A stretch of 6,021 bases of DNA from Pseudomonadota bacterium (lineage in GTDB: Bacteria; Pseudomonadota; Alphaproteobacteria; Rhizobiales; Xanthobacteraceae), in assembly GCA_023414975.1 (NCBI GenBank), contig JAEZMI010000027.1, forward strand, positions 1 through 6,021, in the 5' to 3' direction. A program made the translations under genes and the position numbers. Positions 1-6,019 of the stretch are shown here, one piece after another. Position 1 is the first letter of the stretch. Every line of letters begins with the position of its first letter. The notes below the pieces were generated by a model, which saw nothing but the letters and a program-made list of their open reading frames with translations, searched no databases and was not told the DNA's origin.

Positions 1-95
1 CCCAACCCGATCCCATCCCGAACTCGGCCGTTAAACTCCTCTGCGCCGATGGTACTATGTCTTAAGACCTGGGAGAGTAGGTCGCTGCCAGGCCT
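1..95 (+). rRNA. rrf: 5S ribosomal RNA, 3' part (5' end outside window)
   Basis: This is the 3' portion of a 5S rRNA gene, the last gene of an rRNA operon entering from the left. Recognisable conserved blocks are CCCGATCCCATCCCGAACTC at the start, the GATGGTACTATG segment near 48, GGGAGAGTAGGTCGCTGCCA at 71-90, and the terminal GCCAGGCCT that pairs with the missing 5' end. About 20-25 nucleotides are missing on the left compared with the usual 115-120. The 3' end at 95 is set by analogy with the E. coli GCCAGGCAT terminus and could be off by a base or two. The sequence style is alphaproteobacterial. Confidence 0.95.
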
Positions 96-349
96 GCAAA
101 ACACAGCAATCGCTTCATCACAAACCCACAAAACGCCGCCCGTGCCAAACGCCCGGGCGGCGTTTCGTTGTGCATGTCCCGCAGCACACGCGCCGTGCAC
201 CTGCCCGCACAAACGCCCGGATGACACCGCGCGGCACCCGCGCCGAACAGGACGCGGAACGCCGAACACCGCCGATTTTGCCCAAAACGCCGGCTAAATA
301 ACTTTCGGCCGCCCTAATCCCGCTCCCGGATCGCGCTAGGCTGACGATC
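96..349. other. Spacer between 5S rRNA and hydrolase; no gene seen
   Basis: Apart from the hairpin at 131-165, no tRNA, small RNA or convincing coding region is visible here. The open frames crossing it on both strands lack a ribosome binding site and show no family resemblance. Many alphaproteobacterial rRNA operons carry an initiator tRNA just after the 5S gene; none is found here. A TAAATA box at 295-300 could be the -10 element for the hydrolase, but no -35 box at proper spacing supports it. Confidence 0.6.
131..165 (+). terminator. Hairpin terminator of the rRNA operon
   Basis: A perfect 12-base-pair inverted repeat, AAACGCCGCCCG at 131-142 and CGGGCGGCGTTT at 154-165, encloses an 11-base loop. 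The arms end in A and T runs, so the descending arm finishes in TTT followed by CGTTG, a short U-tract typical of GC-rich genomes. It lies 35 bases after the 5S gene, where the rRNA operon should end. Confidence 0.85.
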
Positions 350-1147
350 ATGTCGGCTCTTGCCCTTCTCAACACTGCCGCCCGCCTCGGGGCCTATCGA
401 CGTGCCGAAGGGCTCGCTTACGGCGATGGCCCTCGCCGCAGGCTCGATCTCTATCGTCCGCGCGAGCCCGGCCCCTATCCCGGCGTCGTGTTCTTCTACG
501 GCGGCAGCTGGCAGGAGGGCGACCGGCGCCTCTATCGCTTCGTCGGCGCGGCGCTGGCAAGCCGGGGTATACTCACCCTCATTCCCGATTACCGCGTCTA
601 TCCGCAGGTGCGCTTCCCCGATTTCCTCGACGACGCGGCCGAGGCCGTTCGCTGGGCGCAGGATCATGCGGCGGAGCATGGGGGCGACCCCGGACGGCTC
701 GTGCTGCTCGGCCATTCCGCGGGCGCGCATATCGCGGCGATGCTGGCGCTCGATTCCCAATGGCTCGGCGGCGTCGGGCGGGCGCCGCAGGACCTTGCCG
801 GCATGGCCGGGCTCGCCGGACCGTATGATTTCCTGCCCATACGGGATCCGGTTCTGCAGACCATCTTCGGACCGGAAACCAAGCGCGACCGCACGCAGCC
901 GATCAATTTCGTCGGACCGGATGCGCCGCCGCTCCTGCTCCTCGCCGGCGCCAAAGACCGAACCGTCGATCCCGGCAACAGCCGGCGCCTGGCGGATCGG
1001 GGCGCGCGCGTCGGCGCCGAGGCGCGTGCGCTTATCTATCCCACGCTCGACCACCGCACGATCCTCGGGGCTCTGTCGCCGCTGCTGCGCCCGCTCGCGC
1101 CGGTTCTGGACACGGTCACGGGCTTCGTCCACGCCGCCGGCCGATAA
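350..1147 (+). CDS. Alpha/beta hydrolase, esterase/lipase-like (COG0657 type)
   Basis: A 265-residue cytosolic alpha/beta hydrolase, probably a carboxylesterase of unknown substrate. An oxyanion-hole motif YGGSW lies at residues 50-54, a variant of the HGGGW of the hormone-sensitive-lipase group, and the nucleophile elbow GHSAG at 121-125 has Ser123 as the likely catalytic serine. Asp203, in the segment AGAKDRTVD after strand LLLLAG, and His235, in the segment TLDHRTIL, complete a plausible triad in the right order and spacing. There is no signal peptide. The ATG at 350 is preceded only by a weak AGG nine bases upstream, but the N-terminus (MSALALLNTAARLGAYRRAE) fits the family. The gene stands alone, downstream of an rRNA operon and convergent with the regulator at 1214-1696, so context says nothing about its substrate. 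The family call is firm; the substrate is not known. Confidence 0.9.
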   Translation: MSALALLNTAARLGAYRRAEGLAYGDGPRRRLDLYRPREPGPYPGVVFFYGGSWQEGDRRLYRFVGAALASRGILTLIPDYRVYPQVRFPDFLDDAAEAVRWAQDHAAEHGGDPGRLVLLGHSAGAHIAAMLALDSQWLGGVGRAPQDLAGMAGLAGPYDFLPIRDPVLQTIFGPETKRDRTQPINFVGPDAPPLLLLAGAKDRTVDPGNSRRLADRGARVGAEARALIYPTLDHRTILGALSPLLRPLAPVLDTVTGFVHAAGR

Positions 1148-1213
1148 ACAAAGCCGGCAAATGATCGTGCGGGCGGCCAGCCTTCATCACCCCACGGCCT
1201 CCGGCGGGGCGGC
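1148..1213. other. Convergent intergenic gap
   Basis: This 66-base GC-rich gap separates the stops of the convergent hydrolase and regulator genes. A bidirectional terminator would be expected here, but no clean hairpin with a T tract is visible. Confidence 0.4.
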
Positions 1214-1696
1214 CTAGCTCCGGTGGTTGCCCGCGCCGGCGCTGCGCCGTCGCGCGCCCAGCACGTTGCGGATGGCGAAGCTGGAATGGATGCGCAGCAC
1301 GCCGGGCAGCGTCGAGAGAATGTCCGTGTGGATGCGCTCGAAATCGCCCGCATTCTGCGCCTCGACCCGCAGCAGGTAGTCCGAACCGCCGGTCATCAGA
1401 TAGCACTCGCGGATTTCCGGATGGCGGCGCACCGCCGCCTCGAAGCGGGTGAGATAATCCTCGGTCTGCCGTTCCAGCGTGATGTTGACGATGACGGCGA
1501 GCCCCGGTTCCCCCGCATTGTGGTCGATCAGCGCCGTGTAGCCGCGGATGACGCCCGCGCGTTCGAGAAGGCGGATGCGACGCAGGCAGGTGGACGGCGA
1601 CAGGCCGACCTCCGCGGCGAGCCTGGCATTGCTCATGCGCGCATTGAGGCGGAGGAGACGAAGCAGGATCTGGTCGGTGGGGTCGAGCGTGGCCAT
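1214..1696 (-). CDS. Lrp/AsnC-family transcriptional regulator, DadR-like
   Basis: A 160-residue DNA-binding protein of standard Lrp length. Residues 4-52 form the AsnC-type winged helix-turn-helix (LDPTDQILLRLLRLNAR, then LAAEVGLSPSTCLRRIRLLE with recognition helix around 34-45), followed by the linker GVIRGYTALID. Residues about 65-145 form the RAM effector and oligomerisation domain, with the characteristic GSDYLLRV at 104-111 and the final strand HSSFAIRNVL. It is divergently transcribed from the alanine racemase and dadA. In Pseudomonas and rhizobia, alanine-responsive Lrp proteins (DadR/AldR) sit beside and activate the genes they control, so the likely role is alanine-dependent control of the racemase-dadA operon, with autoregulation possible. 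That role is inferred from position. ATG at 1694-1696 is the only start that fits; the nearest AGGA lies about 16 bases upstream, too far to be a good Shine-Dalgarno. The last 12 residues (ARRRSAGAGNHRS region) are a basic, probably disordered tail. Confidence 0.93.
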   Translation of the reverse strand: MATLDPTDQILLRLLRLNARMSNARLAAEVGLSPSTCLRRIRLLERAGVIRGYTALIDHNAGEPGLAVIVNITLERQTEDYLTRFEAAVRRHPEIRECYLMTGGSDYLLRVEAQNAGDFERIHTDILSTLPGVLRIHSSFAIRNVLGARRRSAGAGNHRS

Positions 1697-1873
1697 GGGC
1701 GTCGATGACGGATCCTGCGAAGAACCGGTCGATCATGCCGTTTTCCCGCGCGTTTTGGAACAAGCGTGCAGAAAATGACCGCCTCTTTCCCGAATGGCAC
1801 GGTATCATGTGCCCATCGTACCCCTGTTGCTCTTTCCTGATCACCGTTGTCCAGCCGGCGGGAGGCGAAAACC
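1697..1873. promoter_or_regulatory. Divergent control region, Lrp-type regulator / alanine racemase
   Basis: This 177-base region must hold the promoters of both divergent genes. It contains an imperfect dyad around 1741-1775 and, toward the racemase, a TATCAT box at 1803-1808 that matches the -10 consensus at five of six positions. No fair -35 box lies 16-18 bases upstream of it (the sequence there is CGCCTC-like), which would fit a promoter needing an activator. Transcription from this box would start near 1815, leaving a leader of about 59 bases before the racemase ATG. The promoter assignment is tentative. Confidence 0.5.
1741..1775. promoter_or_regulatory. Imperfect dyad, candidate Lrp-type operator
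   Basis: TTTTC at 1741-1745 pairs with GAAAA at 1771-1775, and inside them GCGCG at 1748-1752 faces CGTGC at 1765-1769, with an inner TTTTGGAACAA core. The outer and inner arms are half a base out of register, so symmetry is partial. The centre, near 1758, lies about 57 bases before the start predicted from the TATCAT box, a normal place for an activator. Lrp-family sites are degenerate, so this remains a candidate. Confidence 0.35.
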
Positions 1874-3007
1874 ATGTCGCGTGAGTGTGTCGTTACGTCG
1901 GCTTGGGAGACGGCTCCGGGCCAGCTCACCATCGATCTCGGCGCGCTGCGCCGCAATTACGCCGCGCTCGCCCGGCGCGTGGCGCCGGCCCGCGCCGCCG
2001 GCGTGGTCAAGGCCAATGCCTATGGGCTGGATGCCAGCCTCGTCGCCCCCGCCCTTTACGCCCAAGGCTGCCGCGACTTCTTCGTGGCTCAGCTCTCCGA
2101 AGCGGTCGCGCTGCGGCCGATCCTCGCCGCGGATGCCGCGCTCTATGTGCTGAACGGGATCGCCCCAGGGGCGGAAGAGATGGCGCGGGCCGCCGGCGTG
2201 ATCCCGGTGCTCAATTGCCTGGAGCAGCTCGATGCCTGGGCGGCGCTCGCCCGCGAGAGGGGCGCGGAGCTGCCGGCGCTGCTGCAGCTCGACAGCGGCA
2301 TGTCGCGGCTCGGCCTCGCGCCCTATGAGGTCGAGGCGCTTATGGCCGCGCCCGCACGGCTGGACGGGGTGCGGCTGCTTTATGTGATGAGCCATCTGGC
2401 GAGCGCGGACGAGCCGGCGAGCGCACAGAATGCCGAGCAGCTGGGCGCGATGAGCCGGCTCGCCGCGGCCTTTCCCGGCGTGCCGCTCTGCTTCGCTAAT
2501 TCCGGCGGCATCTTCCTCGATCCGGCCTTTCGTGGCGCGCTCGTGCGTCCGGGTATCGCTCTCTACGGCGCCGCCCCCACCGCCGGTGTGCCGAATCCGA
2601 TGGAGCCGGTGGTGCGGCTCGACATCAGGGTGGTGCAGACGCGCACCGTGCCGGCCGGCGCCAGGATCGGCTATGGCGGCGGGCATGTCGCGGCCGCGCC
2701 GATGCGGCTCGCGACGCTGGCGGCCGGCTATGCCGACGGCATTCCCCGCCATCTCAGCGGCTGCGGGGCGCTTTATGGCGGCGATGTCCGTCTGCCCATC
2801 GTCGGCCGCGTCTCCATGGACAGCCTGACGGTCGACATCTCCGCCCTGCCGGAAGGCGCCGTGGCGGCCGGGCAGATGCTGGAGTTCATCGGTCCGCACC
2901 AGACGCTCGACGAGATCGCCGCGGCGGCCGGCACCATTTCCTATGAAATCCTGACCCGTCTCGGCACGCGCTATCAGCGCCGCTATGCCGAGGCCGGCAG
3001 CGCCTGA
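1874..3007 (+). CDS. alr: Alanine racemase, catabolic (DadX-like)
   Basis: A PLP-dependent fold-type III enzyme interconverting L- and D-alanine in the cytoplasm. Numbered from ATG 1874 it has 377 residues, the usual length. The PLP lysine is K46 in VVKANAYG; R145 in DSGMSRLG matches the arginine that tunes the cofactor; HLASAD (174-179) and the phosphate-binding RPGIALYG (225-232) follow; the second catalytic base is Y267 in RIGYGGG; GRVSMDS (311-317) supplies the usual active-site Met. The N-terminal barrel is about 15-240 and the C-terminal beta domain about 245-372. ATG 1874 is chosen because GGGAGG at 1860-1865 sits eight bases upstream; an in-frame TTG at 1847 would add nine residues but lacks a ribosome binding site. 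Lying 14 bases before dadA and divergent from an Lrp regulator, it most likely makes D-Ala for DadA (role of dadX). Several motifs differ slightly from the consensus: KANAYGLD rather than KANAYGHG, and GRVSMDS rather than GRVCMDQ. Confidence 0.95.
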   Translation: MSRECVVTSAWETAPGQLTIDLGALRRNYAALARRVAPARAAGVVKANAYGLDASLVAPALYAQGCRDFFVAQLSEAVALRPILAADAALYVLNGIAPGAEEMARAAGVIPVLNCLEQLDAWAALARERGAELPALLQLDSGMSRLGLAPYEVEALMAAPARLDGVRLLYVMSHLASADEPASAQNAEQLGAMSRLAAAFPGVPLCFANSGGIFLDPAFRGALVRPGIALYGAAPTAGVPNPMEPVVRLDIRVVQTRTVPAGARIGYGGGHVAAAPMRLATLAAGYADGIPRHLSGCGALYGGDVRLPIVGRVSMDSLTVDISALPEGAVAAGQMLEFIGPHQTLDEIAAAAGTISYEILTRLGTRYQRRYAEAGSA

Positions 3008-3021
3008 AGCGGAAGAGCACC

Positions 3022-4275
3022 ATGAAGATCGTCATCCTCGGCGCCGGCGTCATCGGCGTGACCACCGCCTACTATCTCGCCCGCGACGGCCATGAGGTGA
3101 CGGTGCTGGACCGCCAGCCCGGCCCGGCGCTGGAGACCAGCTACGCGAATGCGGGCGAGGTATCCCCCGGCTATTCCTCCCCCTGGGCGGCGCCGGGTGT
3201 TCCGGTGAAGGCGATGAAGTGGCTGTTCATGAAGCACGCCCCGCTCATCATCCAGCCCCGCATGGACCTGACGACGCTGCGCTGGCTGGCGCAGATGCTG
3301 CGCAACTGCACGGCCGAACGCTACGCGGTGAACAAGGGCCGGATGGTGCGCCTGGCCGAATATAGCCGCGACTGCCTCATGGAAATCCGCGGCACGACCA
3401 ATATCGCCTACGACCAGCGGATGCAGGGCACGCTGCAGGTCTTCCGCACCCAGAAGCAGCTCGACGGCATCGGCAAGGACATCGAGGTGCTGAAGGCCGA
3501 CGGCGTGGCCTTCGAGCTGCTGGACGCGGCCGGCTGCGTCGCGGCCGAGCCCGGCCTTGCCGCCTCCCGGCACAAGATCGTCGGCGGGCTGCGCCTGCCG
3601 GGCGACGAGACTGGCGACTGCTTCAAGTTCACCACCGCGCTTGCCGGCCTGTGCGAGGGCCTCGGCGTCACCTTTCGCTACAATGTCGGCATCGAGGGGC
3701 TGCGCGTCGAGGGCGGGAAGGTCGCCGCCGTGCGGACGGGGCAGGGAGAGGTGGCGGGCGATGTCGTCGTCGCCAGCCTCGGCAGCTACACACCGGCGCT
3801 GCTCGCCCCGCTCGGGCTCGACCTGCCGATCTACCCGGTGAAGGGCTATTCGATCACCGTGCCGATCGTGAACGAGGCGCGCGCCCCGGTCTCGACCGTG
3901 ATGGACGAGACGCACAAGATCGCCATTACCCGCCTCGGCGACCGCATCCGCGTCGGGGGCATGGCGGAGATCGCCGGATTCAACCACGACCTCGTTCCCG
4001 CCCGCCGGGCGACGCTGGAATATTCGGTGGAAGACCTGTTCGGCGGGGCGGGCGACCAGTCCAAGGCGACCTTCTGGACCGGGCTGCGGCCGATGACGCC
4101 GGACGGCACGCCCATCATCGGGCGGACGCGGGTGGCGAACCTCTTCATCAATGCCGGCCACGGCACGCTGGGCTGGACCATGTCCTGCGGCTCGGGCCGC
4201 GTGCTGGCCGACCTCGTCTCGGGGCGCAAGCCGGCGATCGAAGCGGGCGACCTCGCCCTGGCCCGCTACGCCTGA
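3022..4275 (+). CDS. dadA: D-amino acid dehydrogenase (small subunit type)
   Basis: A 417-residue FAD-dependent dehydrogenase of the DAO/GlpO fold that oxidises D-alanine and other D-amino acids to the 2-oxo acid and ammonia, feeding electrons to the membrane respiratory chain. The N-terminal Rossmann motif is GAGVIG at 7-12 with an acidic D30 closing the second strand, followed by the DadA-typical segment ETSYANAGEVSPGYSSPWAAPG (38-59). The C-terminal FAD-binding part has GLRPMTPDGTPIIGRT (354-369) and NAGHGTLGWTMSCGSG (377-392). Length matches E. coli DadA closely. The start is supported by GGAAG at 3011-3015, six bases upstream. It follows the racemase by 14 bases, so the two are almost certainly cotranscribed: racemase then dehydrogenase gives L-Ala to D-Ala to pyruvate. 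The order racemase-dehydrogenase is the reverse of the enterobacterial and pseudomonad dadAX order. No defect is visible. Confidence 0.96.
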   Translation: MKIVILGAGVIGVTTAYYLARDGHEVTVLDRQPGPALETSYANAGEVSPGYSSPWAAPGVPVKAMKWLFMKHAPLIIQPRMDLTTLRWLAQMLRNCTAERYAVNKGRMVRLAEYSRDCLMEIRGTTNIAYDQRMQGTLQVFRTQKQLDGIGKDIEVLKADGVAFELLDAAGCVAAEPGLAASRHKIVGGLRLPGDETGDCFKFTTALAGLCEGLGVTFRYNVGIEGLRVEGGKVAAVRTGQGEVAGDVVVASLGSYTPALLAPLGLDLPIYPVKGYSITVPIVNEARAPVSTVMDETHKIAITRLGDRIRVGGMAEIAGFNHDLVPARRATLEYSVEDLFGGAGDQSKATFWTGLRPMTPDGTPIIGRTRVANLFINAGHGTLGWTMSCGSGRVLADLVSGRKPAIEAGDLALARYA

Positions 4276-4328
4276 TCTGCGCCGGAGGAATCAAGTTTTT
4301 CTTCAAGAGAAAAATTTATTCCAACTGA

Positions 4329-4357
4329 TTGACCGCCGCGGGCGCCCCGCCTACAAG
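4329..4357 (+). promoter_or_regulatory. Sigma-70-type promoter candidate for glxBC
   Basis: TTGACC at 4329-4334 matches five of six positions of the -35 consensus, and TACAAG at 4352-4357 matches four of six of the -10, with a spacer of exactly 17 bases. The AT-rich tract at 4293-4320 lies directly upstream, where an UP element would act. Transcription would start near 4364, giving a leader of about 28 bases that contains the glxB ribosome binding site. No -24/-12 sigma-54 element was seen. Confidence 0.55.
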
Positions 4358-4376
4358 CTTCCCAGAACCACGTTCC

Positions 4377-4382
4377 AGGGAG
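4377..4382 (+). promoter_or_regulatory. Ribosome binding site deciding the glxB start
   Basis: AGGGAG lies nine bases before ATG 4392. It supports the start whose second codon is the catalytic cysteine, and argues against the in-frame TTG at 4329. Confidence 0.7.
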
Positions 4383-4391
4383 CGCCCCCGC

Positions 4392-5273
4392 ATGTGCGGC
4401 ATTGTCGGCCTGTTCCTCAAAGACCCGAAGCTGGAGCCCGAACTCGGGGCCCTGCTGTCGGATATGCTCGACATCATGTGCGATCGCGGGCCGGATTCGG
4501 CCGGCTTCGCGGTCTATGGCGCGGGCGCGCCGGGCTTCGTGAAGCTCACGCTGCGCGGTCCCGCCGGCACTGATTTCGCGGCCATCGGCGCGCAGATCGG
4601 CCACCCCGTCGTGCCGCGCGACACCCATGCGGTGCTGAGCGTGCCGGTGGCGCAGGAGGGCGCGGTGCGCGCCGCGCTCGCCCGCCTCGCGCCGGAGCTG
4701 CGTGTCGTCGGCGCGGGCAGCCGCATGGAGCTCTACAAGGAGGTCGGCCTGCCGCTGGACGTCGCGCGCCGCTTCAAGCTGGAGACCATGGCCGGCACGC
4801 ACGCCATCGGCCATACCCGCATGGCGACCGAGAGCGCGGTGACGACGGACGGCGCCCACCCTTTCTCGACCGGCCCGGACCAGTGCCTCGTGCATAATGG
4901 GTCGCTCTCGAACCACGCCGGCGTGCGCCGCCGCCTCGCCCGCGAGGGCGTCGCGGTCTCCACCGAGAACGACAGCGAGGTCGCGGCCGCCTACCTCACC
5001 TACCGCATGCGCGGGGGCGACAGCCTGGGCGAGGCGCTGGAGCATTCGCTGGGCGATCTCGACGGCTTCTACACCTTCGTGGTCGGCACCGAGAGCGGCT
5101 TCGGCGTGCTGCGCGATCCCATCGCCTGCAAGCCGGCGGTGATGGCGGAGACCGACAGCTACGTCGCCTTCGGCTCGGAATACCGCGCGCTCGCCAACCT
5201 GCCGGGCATCGGCACCGCCCGGCTGTTCGAGCCGGAGCCGGCCAAGGTCTATTTCTGGGACCGCGCCGCATGA
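4392..5273 (+). CDS. glxB: Class II glutamine amidotransferase, GlxB/MgsA type
   Basis: A 293-residue stand-alone glutaminase domain of the Ntn-hydrolase class II (PurF/GltB) family, which releases ammonia from glutamine for a partner synthase. The protein begins MCGIVGLF, so removal of Met exposes Cys as the N-terminal nucleophile. Other family motifs are DRGPDSAGF (31-39), GHTRMATES (140-148), HPFSTGPDQCLVHNGSLSN (156-174, with the Asn-Gly oxyanion pair), TENDSEV (191-197) and LRDPIACKP (240-248). ATG 4392 is chosen because a start at TTG 4329 would bury the cysteine behind 21 residues and lacks a ribosome binding site. Its stop overlaps the glxC start in ATGA, implying translational coupling. 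The family is known as GlxB in rhizobia and MgsA (N-methylglutamate synthase subunit A) in methylotrophs. The true amino acceptor here cannot be read from the sequence. Confidence 0.93.
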   Translation: MCGIVGLFLKDPKLEPELGALLSDMLDIMCDRGPDSAGFAVYGAGAPGFVKLTLRGPAGTDFAAIGAQIGHPVVPRDTHAVLSVPVAQEGAVRAALARLAPELRVVGAGSRMELYKEVGLPLDVARRFKLETMAGTHAIGHTRMATESAVTTDGAHPFSTGPDQCLVHNGSLSNHAGVRRRLAREGVAVSTENDSEVAAAYLTYRMRGGDSLGEALEHSLGDLDGFYTFVVGTESGFGVLRDPIACKPAVMAETDSYVAFGSEYRALANLPGIGTARLFEPEPAKVYFWDRAA

Positions 5274-6019
5274 CGCCGGCCGCCCCTTCCGCCCTGAACC
5301 GCGCCACTTCCCGCGCCCCGGACGAGAGCACCGTGAACTTCGATCTTGCGACCGCGCCGCTGCGCGAGCTCAACGCCGCCCTGCACAAGCTGACGGCCGA
5401 GAGCAACGAGACCTTCTGGAAGGTCGCCAACCCCGCCGGGCTGCACGCCATCGCCGCCGGCCTCAACGCGCCGATCACCGTCGAGATCGACGGGCCGGTG
5501 GGCTATTACTGCGCGGGCATGAACAAGCTGGCCCGCGTCATCGTCAACGGCACGGCCGGCGTCGGCGTGGCCGAGAACATGATGAGCGGCTTCGTCCATG
5601 TGAAGGGCGATGCCAGCCAGGCGGCGGGCGCCACCGGCGTCGGCGGCACGCTGGTGATCGACGGCAATGCCTCGGCGCGCTGCGGCATCTCCATGAAGGG
5701 CATCGACATCCTGGTGAAGGGCTCGGTCGGCCATATGAGCGCCTTCATGGCGCAGGCCGGCTCGCTCGTCGTGCTGGGCGATGCCGGCGAGGCGCTGGGC
5801 GACAGCCTTTACGAGGCGAAGCTCTTCGTGCGCGGCTCGGTCGCCTCGCTCGGCGCCGACTGCATCGAGAAGGAGATGCGCGAGGAGCACAAGGCGCTGC
5901 TGGCCGAGAAGCTCGCCGCCGCCGGCATTCTCGGCGAGGTCGATATCGGTGAGTTCCACCGCTACGGCTCGGCCCGCACCCTCTACCATTTCCACGTCGA
6001 CAACGTGTCGAGCTACTGA
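5270..6019 (+). CDS. glxC: Glutamate synthase GXGXG-domain subunit, GlxC/MgsB type
   Basis: A stand-alone homologue of the C-terminal right-handed beta-helix of the glutamate synthase large subunit, 249 residues from ATG 5270. The helix spans about 68-198 and shows the glycine-spaced turns: NGTAGVGVAENMMSG (93-107), VKGDASQAAGATGVGGTLVIDG (111-132), SARCGISMKG (135-144), VKGSVGHMSAFMAQ (149-162) and VVLGDAGEALGDSLY (167-181). The tail (about 199-249) is helical and ends in HRYGSARTLYHFHVDN. It has a structural role, holding the amidotransferase and FMN domains together, and has no catalytic residues of its own. The chosen ATG overlaps the glxB stop by four bases with TGGGA nine bases upstream. 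The first 21 residues are low-complexity, and a GTG at 5333 starting VNFDLATAPLREL could be the true start. A third, FMN-binding subunit (GlxD/MgsC) is expected immediately after 6021. Confidence 0.9.
   Translation: MTPAAPSALNRATSRAPDESTVNFDLATAPLRELNAALHKLTAESNETFWKVANPAGLHAIAAGLNAPITVEIDGPVGYYCAGMNKLARVIVNGTAGVGVAENMMSGFVHVKGDASQAAGATGVGGTLVIDGNASARCGISMKGIDILVKGSVGHMSAFMAQAGSLVVLGDAGEALGDSLYEAKLFVRGSVASLGADCIEKEMREEHKALLAEKLAAAGILGEVDIGEFHRYGSARTLYHFHVDNVSSY

Larger units (their letters stand above)
4276..4391 (+). other. AT-rich spacer between dadA and glxB
   Basis: This 116-base gap breaks an otherwise tightly packed run of plus-strand genes. Its first half (about 4290-4325) is strikingly AT-rich in a very GC-rich window, with a small dyad TTTTTCT (4296-4302) and AGAAAAA (4308-4314) around a 5-base loop. 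The stem is all weak pairs but one, so it is a poor terminator for dadA and more likely a promoter-upstream (UP-like) element or a regulator site. No small gene is seen. Confidence 0.6.

Noticed and set aside
146..220. Repeated 11-base word CAAACGCCCGG at 146-156 and 210-220, with a related AAAACGCCGG at 284-293
   Set aside because: The first copy overlaps the terminator loop and descending arm; the words are short and GC-biased, not evenly spaced, and can arise by chance in this base composition.
278..300. TTGCCC (278-283) and TAAATA (295-300) as a promoter for the hydrolase
   Set aside because: The spacer is only 11 bases, too short for a sigma-70 promoter, and no other -35 box lies at 16-18 bases.
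314..1132. Long minus-strand open frame of 272 codons opposite the hydrolase
   Set aside because: It is the antisense shadow of a clear GC-rich alpha/beta hydrolase gene; its translation is Arg/Ala/Glu-rich with no domain, and its start has no ribosome binding site.
1841..4161. Long minus-strand open frames opposite the racemase (352 codons) and dadA (392 codons)
   Set aside because: High third-position GC leaves few stops on the opposite strand. The translations are His/Arg/Gly-rich with no family motifs, while the plus-strand frames carry full catalytic motif sets.
4296..4314. Dyad TTTTTCT/AGAAAAA as a rho-independent terminator of dadA
   Set aside because: The stem is almost entirely A-T pairs with only one G-C pair and is not followed by an uninterrupted T tract, so it would be weak.
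4329..4391. In-frame N-terminal extension of glxB from TTG 4329, as a possible propeptide
   Set aside because: The TTG lies within the -35 box of the candidate promoter, has no ribosome binding site, and the family normally starts directly at Met-Cys.
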